Below are positions 55,105-64,000 of a stretch of 64,000 bases of DNA, one piece after another; position 1 is the first letter of the stretch, and every line of letters starts with the position of its first letter. The DNA comes from Marinobacter adhaerens HP15 (GTDB lineage Bacteria > Pseudomonadota > Gammaproteobacteria > Pseudomonadales > Oleiphilaceae): contig NC_017506.1 of the NCBI RefSeq assembly GCF_000166295.1, positions 3,286,001 through 3,350,000 on the forward strand, in the 5' to 3' direction. A program made the position numbers and the translations under genes. The notes beneath the pieces are model-generated. The model ran no database searches and was not told the DNA's origin. It was given only the letters and a program-made list of their open reading frames with translations.

Positions 55105-56205
55105 TTAGAACATCACGATGGCGCCAAGGGCGATGGTGTCCGCCTCAGTGGTGGTTGCACCGGTGGTGCGGTTGTTGTCTTCGTACATGTTGTACTCGGC
55201 AACCAGCTTGAAGTTGCTGTTTACATCGTGGAAGAACCCGAGCGTTGTGCTCTCGGTTTCCAGATTCAGGATTTCAGCGTCCGTCTCGCCGTAGGAAAGC
55301 ACAACGCGATTGGCACCGAAGGCATAGGAGCCCTGAACCAGGAAGCCGTCGGCATCGTCTTCGGTCACCGCACCGTTGCCAATCAGAACCGGGTTGTCAC
55401 CCTTGGAAGTAAAACCGGAAGCGGCCAGGGTCAGTCCCGCGACCGACGCCTTGATACCGTACCCGAGGCCCGTGCTGTCGACGGTTGTCGTGCCGTTCTC
55501 GGCAGACTGGTAGCGGCCGTTCACCCAGCCGGTCAGGGCCACATCGTTCAGGTTGGCGTTATAGGTTACCTCGGACTCGAAGCGGGGTGCGGCGTTTTCA
55601 TCGTTGGCGCCGGTCACCGTATCGGCGGGATCCAGCACACCGGCCGCGACTTTGAGGCCGCCCATATCCGGCGAGCGATAGGTAATCTGGGCGGAAGGTG
55701 TCGGGTATGGATAGCCTGCGCGGATATTGCCGAAGGAAACGCCACCGGCAACGCCCGGGGAACCGAATCCCATCAGGATTTCGTCGAGGAAAATGTTGGA
55801 GCGGGCATACAGGCCGAAGTCCTTACCAATCAGCACCTGACCAAAATCGCCGTCTACCGTGGCATAGAACTGACGCACGTCGATGGCGGTGTCTGTGGGT
55901 GAATCAAGACTGTCATTGATGGTGGTCCAGAACGAAGAACGTCCGCCCAGGGTCAGATCACCTATATCCTTGCTGAAATTGAAGCCGATGGTGTTCGGCA
56001 GGAAGCCCATCTTGATGCGGGAATCCCGAACGTCGTTCTGCTTGTCGTCACGGTTTACGTAGAATGCGTTGAAGTAGCCATCCACGGAAAAGCTGGTGCC
56101 GTCCTGGTTATACAGCTCAACAGCGGCATTGGCTCCTGCGCTGGCGCCCATGGCCGCTGCCATGGCAATCGCTAACCCTGACTTTCTGACGTTATTGTTT
56201 TTCAT
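55105..56205 (-). CDS. Gram-negative general porin
   Basis: A 366-residue outer-membrane porin with a signal peptide (cleavage near GANA27), an alternating beta-strand pattern, and the C-terminal Phe signature (IALGAIVMF) recognised by the BAM complex. Sequence such as VELYNQDGTSFSVDGYFNAFY and FGQVLIGKDFGLYARSN fits the OmpC-like porin family. The start at 56205 has GGGGG upstream. A TACTCCCAAAG motif resembling the alcohol-regulon element lies about 165 bp upstream, so it may be induced with alcohol oxidation. Confidence 0.88.
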   Translation of the reverse strand: MKNNNVRKSGLAIAMAAAMGASAGANAAVELYNQDGTSFSVDGYFNAFYVNRDDKQNDVRDSRIKMGFLPNTIGFNFSKDIGDLTLGGRSSFWTTINDSLDSPTDTAIDVRQFYATVDGDFGQVLIGKDFGLYARSNIFLDEILMGFGSPGVAGGVSFGNIRAGYPYPTPSAQITYRSPDMGGLKVAAGVLDPADTVTGANDENAAPRFESEVTYNANLNDVALTGWVNGRYQSAENGTTTVDSTGLGYGIKASVAGLTLAASGFTSKGDNPVLIGNGAVTEDDADGFLVQGSYAFGANRVVLSYGETDAEILNLETESTTLGFFHDVNSNFKLVAEYNMYEDNNRTTGATTTEADTIALGAIVMF

Positions 56206-56369
56206 AGTTCCCCCGGTTGTTTTTGGAAATCTGGGATCGGAGGCCCGGATCATCCGGACGCCCCAGGCGCGGTCTGTCGCCTGAATTCCATGGTCGGTGA
56301 TGCGAGGGAGGGGGAAAATGCTTCGACGGAGCAGGTTTTCTGCTCATTTGGGAGGCACTTGAATTGAAA

Positions 56370-56380
56370 CTTTGGGAGTA
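56370..56380 (-). promoter_or_regulatory. Weak regulon-motif variant upstream of porin
   Basis: The minus strand reads TACTCCCAAAG, similar to TACTACCAAGG in the exaC and pedF elements. About 165 bp upstream of the porin ATG. Weak match. Confidence 0.3.
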
Positions 56381-56392
56381 CGACCCGGCGGA

Positions 56393-57799
56393 TCAGTCGC
56401 CGGGGAACTGGGCCAGTTCCTGCAGGCAGTCGTTGAGGAAGTCTTCGGGGTCGGCCATCACCGCCTCATCGGCAACGACGCCAAACTGCACCTGGTCGGC
56501 GTAGCTGACAATGCTGATGCCCAAACCGATATCCCCGGCCTGGGGCACCCAGAACATCTGTTCGGTTATCCGGCAGCCGGCAATATACCGGGCCTCCGGA
56601 GTGCCGGGCACGTTGGACACCACGGCACTGGCCTTGCGGTAGAACACCTCGGCCAACGGCTCCCGCCAAGGCTCTGGAACAATCGTGGCGCTGGCCGCGA
56701 GACCCCAGGCAATGCCGGGCTGCCAGCTTTTCTTAAGACGGCGGGTTTCGTGCTTGATGCGGAAAAGTCGCTCGAGGGGACTTTCACCATCCACCGGCAA
56801 AGGTACAAACACGGTGCCAAAATAGTTGCCCAGCGCGCCGGGTGCCGGCTTGAGCTCCTCGGGCAGGCGACTGCGAATATCCACCGGTACGGCGGCATGC
56901 AGCACGGCTTCATCGAGGTCCTCGCCTTCAATGCCCAGGCGGGTGCGCACAGCCGCCGCCACACAGCTCAGCAACACATCGTTGATGGTTACATTGGTAG
57001 CTCGGGCAATGTTTCTGAAGCGGTCGAGGGGTACCGGCTCGGACCAGCGACAATGTCGCCTCCCCAGCAGCGGCTGCCTGAGATCCGTCGCCGTGTCTTC
57101 CGGCTCCACCAGGAACTCCGAAAATTCATTGACCAGCTTCAGGCTCTTCTGGGCGACCCGCTCCAGCAAGCGACCCGCGTCCTGCCATTGATTACCGGCG
57201 GACCGGTCTGCATTGCCAGCACCGTGGGATTCTTCAGAAGGATCTTCGGATGCCATCAGTTGCCCGAACCAGGCCTTTGCCGCAGCCGTCCAGCGTGACA
57301 GCTCCGCGATTTCGGGGGCGCCGTAAATGGCGGGATGCTGCTGGGGAGAGGATGGGCACAGTCGGTCAAAGATGCCCAGCAGAGACAGGCCATCGGCGTA
57401 ACAGTGGTGAATGCGCAGCAGTAGCACCGCCCCACCCTCGGCATTGGGCGCAAGCCAGAATTTCCAGCGCGGACGATACATGGGCAGAGGCTGGTTCAGA
57501 CGCGCGGACACCCATTCCTGAAGGCTGTCGGGCGTGAAACGATCCACAACCACATCAAGGTGGTGGCTAACATCAAACGTCGGATCCTGCTCCCACCACC
57601 AGGCAGGTGAGCGCTTGACGGGCATGTACCGGAAACGCTCCCAGGCCATCCAGTACACCCGCAGAAACTCCCTGAAACGGGGCGCAGTGAGCCCATCAAC
57701 CCGCAGCATCACGGTGATGGTCATGGGGTTTTCCGGGCGCTCCAGGGCCAGCCAGGCCGAATCAGCAGGTAGCAGGAGATGCGATTGCTCGTGACTCAA
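56393..57799 (-). CDS. Wax ester synthase/acyl-CoA:diacylglycerol acyltransferase (WS/DGAT)
   Basis: Bifunctional acyltransferase that esterifies fatty alcohols or diacylglycerols with acyl-CoA to make storage wax esters or triacylglycerols. The catalytic HHxxxDG motif is present as HHCYADG. The family opening (LLLPADSAWLALERPENPMTI) and a C-terminal SNVPGTPEARYIAG are seen. About 468 residues. The start is uncertain: TTG at 57799 follows CAGGGA and places the opening correctly; TTG at 57853 is an alternative, and no ATG fits. Several WS/DGAT paralogues are common in Marinobacter. Confidence 0.87.
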   Translation of the reverse strand: MSHEQSHLLLPADSAWLALERPENPMTITVMLRVDGLTAPRFREFLRVYWMAWERFRYMPVKRSPAWWWEQDPTFDVSHHLDVVVDRFTPDSLQEWVSARLNQPLPMYRPRWKFWLAPNAEGGAVLLLRIHHCYADGLSLLGIFDRLCPSSPQQHPAIYGAPEIAELSRWTAAAKAWFGQLMASEDPSEESHGAGNADRSAGNQWQDAGRLLERVAQKSLKLVNEFSEFLVEPEDTATDLRQPLLGRRHCRWSEPVPLDRFRNIARATNVTINDVLLSCVAAAVRTRLGIEGEDLDEAVLHAAVPVDIRSRLPEELKPAPGALGNYFGTVFVPLPVDGESPLERLFRIKHETRRLKKSWQPGIAWGLAASATIVPEPWREPLAEVFYRKASAVVSNVPGTPEARYIAGCRITEQMFWVPQAGDIGLGISIVSYADQVQFGVVADEAVMADPEDFLNDCLQELAQFPGD

Positions 57800-58159
57800 A
57801 CCCGAACGTCCCTGGAGAAGTAATGAAGAAAGGGGCCCTGGATCCAATGCCAAGCACGAGGCGCCCTAAGTAAAAACCGAACTCCGCATTGTGCCAGACA
57901 AGCCGCGCCGTCTCCATATGCGGCACCAGCGCACGCTGTTACAAAAATTACACGTGAGTAACTGTTCAGTCCTATACTGGTTATAAGCCTTGGTGCAATG
58001 GTTATTAAACGCTGCCGATCCGTGATCGATTGGCCCTGAGACATCAAAAAACCCGTACTCAGAGCCAGTAACATAACGAGGTGATCGGGGTACAAAAGGC
58101 TTACCAGCACAACCAAATTCCAACAACAGGCCATTGCCGTGCTGGGTGGGAGAACAGTT
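57800..58159. other. 360-bp gap between WS/DGAT and alpha/beta hydrolase
   Basis: Holds the divergent promoters of the two flanking genes. A weak sigma-70-like pair (TTACAC 57948-57953, TATACT 57973-57978, 19-bp spacer) points toward the hydrolase. No gene or RNA was recognised; open frames here overlap the flanking genes and lack ribosome-binding sites. Confidence 0.5.
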
Positions 58160-59083
58160 ATGAAAGCGAGCCATGTTCGCAAGCTGATCAAACCGATTGA
58201 AAGCGCCTACTCGGAAATGTTTTCCGGGCATGTGTATCGCGTCGGCAAGGGCGCTGTTTCCGTTCGCAACCACAGCGGCAAAGCGGAGCAGACGGTTATT
58301 GGCGTGCACGGTTTTCTGGAAAACCACTGCTACTTCACCCAAGCTTATGAAGCGCCGACCACTGAGCTGATCCTGCTCACCTGCAGCAACTACCACATCC
58401 CGGTAAACGGCGTTACGCCGGAAACGCCGGAATGGGAAGTGCCGATCAAGCAGCTGGAAGGCACGATCGAGTACGACGCCTGCATTCTTAACCAGGCGCT
58501 CTCCAGCCTCCCGACTACTCAGAACATCCGGGTTCATGGACATTCCCGTGGCGGAGCGGTCATTCTCGAGGCCATCAAGCAATGGCCCGAGCTCTATGAT
58601 GACGTGGAAGTGGTTCTGGAGGCACCGGTACTCCCCAACGGCAAGCTCTCAGCTCTGGTAACCACCATTCTGGAACCGGTCAGTCACGGCATGTGGCCCT
58701 GGCTGATCCGGCTGATCAACAGCGCTCCGTCGTCGGCCTATGGCCAGACCTTTTTCGGCAAGATGAATCCGCGCAAGAAGCAGCTGTTGAGCAAGCTGTT
58801 CTCAGCCACCAAGGATCACCTGACCATTGTTCGTAACATCGAGAACATCATGGACTGGATGGCGCGGACGGACAGCAGTGTCTACGGTCATGTGCGCCAC
58901 GGCACCTTCCTGATCCCTGCCGTAGATCGCATTCTCGATCGCTCATCCATGCTGGCCAGCGCCCGCCAGAGCCCGACCACCATGCGCATCGTGGAAACCG
59001 AGGCACCGAGCCACTTCATTACGCTGGACAGCAAGGAATGGGTTCCGGGGTTCGAAACGCTCCCGACAGCCGCGCAGGGCTGA
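58160..59083 (+). CDS. Alpha/beta-hydrolase family protein
   Basis: A 307-residue soluble alpha/beta hydrolase. The oxyanion-hole region VIGVHGFLEN, nucleophile elbow GHSRGGA, and a C-terminal His in SHFITLDSKEW are visible. Neighbouring the WS/DGAT gene (divergent), it may be a lipase or esterase of storage or membrane lipid metabolism, but its substrate is unknown. The start at 58160 has GGGAG upstream. Confidence 0.8.
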   Translation: MKASHVRKLIKPIESAYSEMFSGHVYRVGKGAVSVRNHSGKAEQTVIGVHGFLENHCYFTQAYEAPTTELILLTCSNYHIPVNGVTPETPEWEVPIKQLEGTIEYDACILNQALSSLPTTQNIRVHGHSRGGAVILEAIKQWPELYDDVEVVLEAPVLPNGKLSALVTTILEPVSHGMWPWLIRLINSAPSSAYGQTFFGKMNPRKKQLLSKLFSATKDHLTIVRNIENIMDWMARTDSSVYGHVRHGTFLIPAVDRILDRSSMLASARQSPTTMRIVETEAPSHFITLDSKEWVPGFETLPTAAQG

Positions 59084-59166
59084 CGCCCGGCTTGCACCCT
59101 GCTGCAAGACCACTGCAGCTCCGCTAAACTACGCTCTTTTCCTCAGGTTTAGTGGAGCCATCGCCC

Positions 59167-59916
59167 ATGTACCGTGAGCGCCTCGTCGCTACCGAAGCCC
59201 GCTCTGAAAGCGCTCGCCGGCTGCAGCAACTGCTTCTGGACTACCATGATTTCCGGCGCCTGAAAGCCGAGCATCCGCTTATGGAACACGCCGTCTCCGT
59301 CGCCGACTGGCAGGCGGAGCGGCTGAAGTCGACCCATGAGGATCTTTATCGCCATCCCGGATATCACCACGGCCTCGAATTTCTGCTGACCGACCTCTAC
59401 GCCCCGGCCGGCATGACCCGCCGGGACGACAATATTGATCGGGTGTTTCCCAAAATGGTGAAGTGGTTACCAGATAATCTGCTGGACACCTTCGCCGGCC
59501 TCGTGGAACTGAACCTGATCACCCAGCAGCTGGACCTTGAGCTCGCCGAACTGTTCCACCAGCAGGGTGTGTCGGTGTGGGCAATCACCACGGACGCCTA
59601 TTGTGCCGCCTACCGGGAGAGCCGACGGCTGGCGCAGAGAGAGAAACAGATTACCCTGGTGGCAGACGTTGGCCAGCAACTTGATCGCTATGTCCGCAAC
59701 CGCTCCCTTGGATGGCTGCTATCGATGACCCGGGGCCCGGCAGAGATGGCCGATCTGACGGATCTGCACAGCTTCCTGCACCGGGGTTATTCCGCCTTCC
59801 GGAAGATGGACGATGTGGAGCTACTGATCGACCGGCTGGTTTCCCGGGAGCAGCGGGTGATGCGCAACATTCTCGACCATCACCCGGACCCGTTCAGTCT
59901 GCCGGAAAACCTCTGA
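59167..59916 (+). CDS. Conserved hypothetical protein of the FFLEELY-motif type
   Basis: A 249-residue, probably all-helical soluble protein. The segment GLEFLLTDLYAPAGMTRRDDNIDRV corresponds to the FFLEELY motif of a gammaproteobacterial conserved family of unknown function; here the motif reads FLLTDLY. No catalytic or membrane features seen. The start at 59167 has GGAG nine bases upstream. Lies between the hydrolase and the convergent polyhydroxyalkanoic-acid-system gene. Confidence 0.72.
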   Translation: MYRERLVATEARSESARRLQQLLLDYHDFRRLKAEHPLMEHAVSVADWQAERLKSTHEDLYRHPGYHHGLEFLLTDLYAPAGMTRRDDNIDRVFPKMVKWLPDNLLDTFAGLVELNLITQQLDLELAELFHQQGVSVWAITTDAYCAAYRESRRLAQREKQITLVADVGQQLDRYVRNRSLGWLLSMTRGPAEMADLTDLHSFLHRGYSAFRKMDDVELLIDRLVSREQRVMRNILDHHPDPFSLPENL

Positions 59917-59936
59917 GCCGGGGATAGTTGGCTGGC

Positions 59937-60215
59937 TCAGGCCTTGATGATCTGGTCCAGCTGGGAGTGGATTTCCTGCTCGATCCGCGATTTGAAGGGC
60001 CGTAGCATCATGCCCAGCTCCAGGTGAATGTGCAGGTCTGTCGGCGTGATGTTCAGGTGCCCCTTGACGCCACTGCGCTTGAACTTCAGGTGGTCGCCTT
60101 CCCACTCATAATGCACGTCAAACTGACTGGACAGGTCTTTGGCAAGGGATTCTGCGGCCTGCCTTGCGTGTTCTTGATCCAGGGTGTGCGGGCGATGTAC
60201 ATCAATTACAGACAT
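59937..60215 (-). CDS. Polyhydroxyalkanoic acid system family protein
   Basis: A 92-residue protein of the PHA_gran_rgn family. It has the N-terminal IDVHRPHTLDQEHARQAAESLAKDL and the central HYEWEGDHLKFKRSGVKG, followed by the conserved HIHLELGMMLRPFKSRIEQEI. Commonly encoded next to ubiE in pseudomonads and relatives. Exact role unknown despite the family name. It is divergent from ubiE. Confidence 0.87.
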   Translation of the reverse strand: MSVIDVHRPHTLDQEHARQAAESLAKDLSSQFDVHYEWEGDHLKFKRSGVKGHLNITPTDLHIHLELGMMLRPFKSRIEQEIHSQLDQIIKA

Positions 60216-60340
60216 GAAGCGGTTTTCTCTCGGATTTGGATAGATTTACAGTTTAGGGCGCTATTTAACTCACCGCCACCCTTGTAGCAACCCCGTCAGC
60301 GGTTAGAATACGGGGTTCAGATTCTGACAGGACATGCCCC

Positions 60341-61132
60341 ATGAGCGAGCAGCAAACGCCAGCCAACCAGGCCGCAAACAGCAACGGCCAGGACGACGTA
60401 ACCCATTTCGGTTTCCGCAATGTGCCCAAGAGCCAGAAAGCGAGCCAGGTGGCCGAGGTGTTCCACAGTGTGGCGGGCAAGTACGACCTCATGAATGACC
60501 TGATGTCCATGGGAATTCACCGGCTCTGGAAACGTTTCACAATTGAGCTTTCGGGCGTGCGTCCCGGCCACCAGGTGCTGGACATTGCCGGCGGCACTGG
60601 CGATCTCACCATGAAGTTTTCAGACCTTGTGGGTCCGTCCGGAAAAGTGGTACTGGCCGACATCAATGCCTCCATGCTGCAGGTGGGCCGCAGCCGGCTG
60701 ACCGATCGCGGCTATGCAGGCAACATTGAATACGTACAGGCAGATGCCGAGCATCTGCCGTTTCCAGACAACAACTTCAATGCGGTATCCATCGCCTTCG
60801 GCCTGCGCAATGTCACCGATAAAGACCAGGCCCTGCGCGACATGACCCGGGTTCTCAAGCCCGGCGGCAAGCTGATGATCCTCGAATTTTCCAAGCCGAC
60901 CAATCCATTGCTGAGCAAGGCCTACGACACCTACTCGTTTTCCGCCCTGCCCCTGATGGGCCAGCTCATCGCCGGCGACAGTGAAAGCTACAAGTACCTG
61001 GCTGAATCCATCCGCATGCATCCCGACCAGGACACCCTCAAGGGCATGATGGAGAACGCCGGCCTGGTGAACTGCAAGTACTACAACATGACCGGCGGTA
61101 TCGTCGCCCTGCACGTGGGAATCAAGCCCTGA
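60341..61132 (+). CDS. ubiE: UbiE demethylmenaquinone/2-polyprenyl-benzoquinol methyltransferase
   Basis: A 263-residue SAM-dependent C-methyltransferase of ubiquinone and menaquinone synthesis. The UbiE signature region [25 protein letters not shown] and the SAM motif [12 protein letters not shown] are present, as is [17 protein letters not shown]. The C-terminus [14 protein letters not shown] is typical. The stop and the ubiJ start overlap by one base. First gene of the ubiE-ubiJ-ubiB operon. Confidence 0.97.
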   Translation: MSEQQTPANQAANSNGQDDVTHFGFRNVPKSQKASQVAEVFHSVAGKYDLMNDLMSMGIHRLWKRFTIELSGVRPGHQVLDIAGGTGDLTMKFSDLVGPSGKVVLADINASMLQVGRSRLTDRGYAGNIEYVQADAEHLPFPDNNFNAVSIAFGLRNVTDKDQALRDMTRVLKPGGKLMILEFSKPTNPLLSKAYDTYSFSALPLMGQLIAGDSESYKYLAESIRMHPDQDTLKGMMENAGLVNCKYYNMTGGIVALHVGIKP

Positions 61133-61773
61133 TGTTTCCCGGCCCCACCCTGCTTTCCGCTGTCTCCGCTATCCTGGAAAGTGCCCTGAACCGGGCACTG
61201 GAACTGGATCCGGCGGGGCATAGTGCCTTGATGGAAGCGTTGGCGGGTCCGGTTCAGTTCAATATCACCGACCCGATTGCCCTGACTTACACCCTGGACC
61301 GGGCCGGAAACCGCGTCCGCGTCGGCAGCCAGCCGGTCGAACAGCCAGCGCTCGAGATCACCGGCAAACCCATCGCCTTTGCAGCGCTGGCCACCGGCGA
61401 TGACCGGGTCTTTGCCGACGGCCGTCTTGACGTGACCGGCGACACAGCGCTGGCCCATCAGCTGCAACGAGCCCTGAACCAGCTTGAACCGGATTGGGAA
61501 GCCGCCATCGCCCGGCACATCGGCGATGTGCCCGCACACTTCCTGGGCCAACGGGTTCGCGGCGCTATCCGATGGAGTCGACAGGCCTTTCAGTCCCTGA
61601 ATGCCAACATCGAGGAGTATGTGCACGAGGAAAGTCGCGCCCTGCCCGGTCGGCGGGAACTGGAAGCTACGTTCGAGGATATCGACGAACTGAACCTGCG
61701 CACGGAAAGACTGGAAGCGCGGCTTAATCTGATTGAAAACCGCGGCAAGACTGACGAATCGGAGAACCTGTGA
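61132..61773 (+). CDS. ubiJ: UbiJ ubiquinone biosynthesis accessory factor (SCP2 domain)
   Basis: A 213-residue protein with an N-terminal SCP2-like lipid-binding domain and a C-terminal coiled coil ([19 protein letters not shown]). It organises the soluble Ubi complex in aerobic ubiquinone synthesis. Position between ubiE and ubiB matches the standard gammaproteobacterial order. It overlaps ubiE by one base and ubiB by four. Confidence 0.93.
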   Translation: MFPGPTLLSAVSAILESALNRALELDPAGHSALMEALAGPVQFNITDPIALTYTLDRAGNRVRVGSQPVEQPALEITGKPIAFAALATGDDRVFADGRLDVTGDTALAHQLQRALNQLEPDWEAAIARHIGDVPAHFLGQRVRGAIRWSRQAFQSLNANIEEYVHEESRALPGRRELEATFEDIDELNLRTERLEARLNLIENRGKTDESENL

Positions 61774-63413
61774 CCCGCCTGCAACGCCTGTTCCGAATTG
61801 CCTGGGTATTTTGCCGCTATCGGCTGGACACGTTCCTGCCAATCGCAGAACTGCCCGCGCCCCTGAAGGTGTTTTTCCTGCTGGCGCCCTGGCATCTGTT
61901 CCCGCAACCGAAGCTCAATCGTGGCGACCGCCTTCGGCTGGCGCTGGAGGAACTGGGCCCCGTGTTCGTAAAGTTTGGCCAGATCCTCTCGACCCGAAGG
62001 GATCTTCTGCCGGACGACATGGCGGAATCCCTGAAGAATCTCCAGGACCGGGTACCGCCGTTCCCGAGCAATGAAGCCCGGAGCATTATCGAAACCTCCC
62101 TCGGTGCCCCGGTTTCGGACCTGTTTGCCGAATTCAGTCCGGACCCGCTTGCCTCGGCATCGGTTGCCCAGGTGCATGCAGCCACCCTGCGCAACGGCCA
62201 GAAGGTAGTTGTGAAAGTTCTGCGACCGGGCATCGAGAAGGTAATCCGTCAGGATCTGGCCCTGATGTACCTGATGGCCGGCCTGCTGGAAAAATACTGG
62301 TCCGAAGGCAAGCGCCTGCACCCGGTGGAAGTGGTAGCCGACTACGATTCCACCATTCACGATGAGCTGGATCTTCAGCGCGAAGCCGCCAACGCCAGCC
62401 AGCTGCGCCGGAATTTCGAAAACTCCTCGCTGATCTACATTCCCTTTATCGACTGGGACTACACCCGCAAATCCGTGCTGGTGATGGAGCGGATTCACGG
62501 CATCCCCATTGCCGATACTGCGGCTCTGAAGGCCGCCGGCGTCGACATGAAGGTACTGGCCGAGAAAGGCGTGGAGATTTTTTTTACCCAGGTATTCCGG
62601 GACAGCTTCTTCCACGCCGACATGCATCCGGGCAACATCTTTGTGGATACGTCCAATCCCTCGGATCCCCGATATATCGCCATCGATTTCGGCATCGTCG
62701 GCACCCTGGCACCGGATGACCAGAGCTATCTTGCCCGAAACCTTCTGGCCTTTTTCCGCCGGGATTATCGGCAGGTTGCGCAGCTGCATATTCAGTCCGG
62801 CTGGGTACCGCCCGATACGCCAGTGAACCAGTTTGAGGCGGCCATACGTACTGTTTGCGAACCCATCTTCGAGAAGCCGTTGAAGGATATCTCGTTCGGC
62901 CACTTCCTGTTGCGCCTGTTCCAGACCGCACGGCGGTTCAATATGGAAGTGCAGCCCCAGCTCGTTCTGCTGCAGAAAACCCTCCTGAACGTGGAAGGTC
63001 TGGGCCGACAGCTGTATCCGGATCTGGATTTGTGGAGCACCGCGCAACCCTACCTCGAGACCTGGATGCGCAAACGCATTGGCCCTTCGGGGCTGATCAA
63101 GTCGCTGCAGTCGCACCTTCCCTCCTGGCTGGAACAGTCGCCGGAAATGCCCCAGCTGGTGCACGATGCGCTCTTGCAACTGCGGCAGGCGGGGCCCACC
63201 GAGCCCCAGAACCGGGCAACACTGGCGTTGCTCCGGGAGCAGCAGATCCGTACCGAGCGGCGTTGGCGGCGGGCGACATTGGCGGTACTGCTCATTGCCG
63301 GCGGCTTTCTGGGCACTCAGCCCGAGAGCCGGCAGTGGATTGAAAGCGTGCCTGCCTGGAGCTGGGCCCTGTTTGCCGTCGCCGGCGGGCTCATGCTCCG
63401 GGGCAGCCGATAA
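61770..63413 (+). CDS. ubiB: UbiB ubiquinone biosynthesis ATPase/kinase-like protein
   Basis: A 547-residue ABC1/ADCK-family atypical kinase. The KxGQ motif ([16 protein letters not shown]), the A-rich loop (ASASVAQVH) and catalytic-loop residues ([19 protein letters not shown]) are visible. Two C-terminal hydrophobic segments ([26 protein letters not shown]) anchor it to the inner membrane. It supports assembly of coenzyme Q intermediates. Overlaps ubiJ by four bases. Confidence 0.97.
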   Translation: MTRLQRLFRIAWVFCRYRLDTFLPIAELPAPLKVFFLLAPWHLFPQPKLNRGDRLRLALEELGPVFVKFGQILSTRRDLLPDDMAESLKNLQDRVPPFPSNEARSIIETSLGAPVSDLFAEFSPDPLASASVAQVHAATLRNGQKVVVKVLRPGIEKVIRQDLALMYLMAGLLEKYWSEGKRLHPVEVVADYDSTIHDELDLQREAANASQLRRNFENSSLIYIPFIDWDYTRKSVLVMERIHGIPIADTAALKAAGVDMKVLAEKGVEIFFTQVFRDSFFHADMHPGNIFVDTSNPSDPRYIAIDFGIVGTLAPDDQSYLARNLLAFFRRDYRQVAQLHIQSGWVPPDTPVNQFEAAIRTVCEPIFEKPLKDISFGHFLLRLFQTARRFNMEVQPQLVLLQKTLLNVEGLGRQLYPDLDLWSTAQPYLETWMRKRIGPSGLIKSLQSHLPSWLEQSPEMPQLVHDALLQLRQAGPTEPQNRATLALLREQQIRTERRWRRATLAVLLIAGGFLGTQPESRQWIESVPAWSWALFAVAGGLMLRGSR

Positions 63414-63440
63414 CCGATAAAGATTTCAGGATTCACAAAA

Positions 63441-63857
63441 ATGCAAAATAGCTCGGATAACGTCGAGACCCCTGACTGGCTGGATGCCATTCGCTGGACA
63501 GAGGACGGCCTGGTTCCGGCCATCGCCCAGGACGCCGACACCGGCGATATCCTGATGATGGCCTGGATGAACCGCGAGTCGCTCAGGCTGACCGCCGAAG
63601 AAGGCCACGCCGTATACTGGTCGCGCTCCCGGGGCAAGCTCTGGCGCAAAGGGGAAACCTCGGGGCACCAACAGGTCATCCGGGACATTCGACTGGACTG
63701 CGACGAGGACGTCATCCTGCTGAAAGTAGAACAAAAAGGCGGCATCGCCTGCCATACTGGCAGACGCAGCTGCTTCTACCGGACTTTGAAAGACGGTCAG
63801 TGGGTCAGCGTTGACCCGGTGATCAAGGACCCCGGCACTATTTACGGCAGCAACTGA
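63441..63857 (+). CDS. hisI: HisI phosphoribosyl-AMP cyclohydrolase
   Basis: A 138-residue single-domain enzyme of histidine synthesis that opens the adenine ring of PR-AMP. Conserved metal-site segments are visible: [21 protein letters not shown], the DCDEDVIL cluster and [11 protein letters not shown]. In this lineage hisI and hisE are separate genes. Starts 27 bp after ubiB and is followed by hisE after 12 bp. Confidence 0.96.
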   Translation: MQNSSDNVETPDWLDAIRWTEDGLVPAIAQDADTGDILMMAWMNRESLRLTAEEGHAVYWSRSRGKLWRKGETSGHQQVIRDIRLDCDEDVILLKVEQKGGIACHTGRRSCFYRTLKDGQWVSVDPVIKDPGTIYGSN

Positions 63858-63869
63858 GGAGCACGGACT

Positions 63870-64000
63870 GTGAGCGATGTATTGGAAAACCTGGCGAGGG
63901 TTCTGGAGGCCAGGAAAGAGGCAGACCCGGAAACCTCCTATGTAGCCAGCCTCCACGCCAAGGGCCTGAACAAGATCCTGGAAAAAGTGGGGGAAGAGTG
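63870..64000 (+). CDS. hisE: HisE phosphoribosyl-ATP pyrophosphatase, 3' end beyond window
   Basis: The first 43 codons are present, starting with GTG at 63870 (AGGAG eight bases upstream). They read [20 protein letters not shown] and continue with the family signature [21 protein letters not shown], which includes the catalytic Glu residues. Truncated by the window edge. hisE follows hisI in the same operon, as expected. Confidence 0.92.
   Translation, partial: MSDVLENLARVLEARKEADPETSYVASLHAKGLNKILEKVGEE

Noticed and set aside
57796..58191. Minus-strand frame upstream of the WS/DGAT gene
   Set aside because: No ribosome-binding site, no recognisable domain, and it overlaps both divergent genes; treated as intergenic.
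61590..63179. 529-codon minus-strand open frame antisense to ubiB
   Set aside because: Shadow of the unmistakable ubiB reading frame.

Overview
The window looks like a chromosomal segment of a marine gammaproteobacterium, most likely Marinobacter or a close relative. The support is an intact ubiE-ubiJ-ubiB-hisI-hisE block in the usual gammaproteobacterial order, a wax ester synthase/DGAT, and a large alcohol-oxidation locus syntenic with the exa/pqq region of Pseudomonas aeruginosa and the ped region of P. putida. The genus call is an inference from gene content. No tRNA, rRNA, insertion sequence, phage or CRISPR array was seen.

Left part (1-12.3 kb): a hybrid histidine kinase cut by the window edge (ErcS-like) and ErcA-like alcohol dehydrogenase, then the PQQ cofactor operon pqqABCDE plus pqqH, all on the minus strand. 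A TetR-acuI-AhpD-like unit follows on the plus strand, then the aldehyde dehydrogenase exaC on the minus strand.

Second part (12.4-27.3 kb): a guanidine-nitrogen island bounded by two guanidine-I (ykkC) riboswitch operons, each preceded by a good sigma-54 promoter match. Operon 1 carries two urea carboxylase-associated proteins (carboxyguanidine deiminase type), a 1208-residue biotin-dependent guanidine/urea carboxylase and an ABC solute-binding protein. Operon 2 carries the ABC permease and ATPase. The transporter therefore appears split between the two operons. Between them lie regulators, an Ada-like repair protein and an unassigned four-gene block: class II aldolase, HD-domain protein, GlnT-type glutamine synthetase and a MetX-like alpha/beta hydrolase. 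Allophanate hydrolase, expected as the next step, is not in the window.

Third part (27.3-39.4 kb): the periplasmic alcohol oxidation core. It holds a PedH-type quinoprotein dehydrogenase with the lanthanide Asp-Tyr-Asp motif, its solute-binding companion, cytochrome c550 (PedF/ExaB), and a calcium-type ExaA/PedE dehydrogenase broken by one extra A in an A7 tract. A pentapeptide-repeat protein, a PedR2/PedS2-like two-component system and a PedA1A2BC-like ABC system (linked to lanthanide-dependent growth in P. putida) follow. Recurrent motifs upstream of exaC, pedF/exaA, pedH and a porin, and a second motif upstream of pqqA and an ABC/agmR pair, suggest one regulon.

Fourth part (39.4-56.2 kb): an MbnP/MbnH metallo-mystery pair with an unassigned outer-membrane-like protein. 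It sits directly downstream of a Zur-box-controlled zinc set (AztD-like chaperone, His-rich porin, zinc-binding protein, permease) that has no ATPase gene of its own here. Then come a DUF1826 gene, a NitT/TauT-type ABC transporter, AgmR/PedR1, and the NahK-like kinase with a frameshifted NosP (FIST) sensor, followed by a porin. Right end (56.4-64 kb): WS/DGAT, an alpha/beta hydrolase, two small conserved proteins, ubiquinone genes and the start of a histidine gene pair.

Two highly conserved genes (exaA and nosP) are each broken by one base in a homopolymer. Assembly error is as likely as real mutation and should be settled first.
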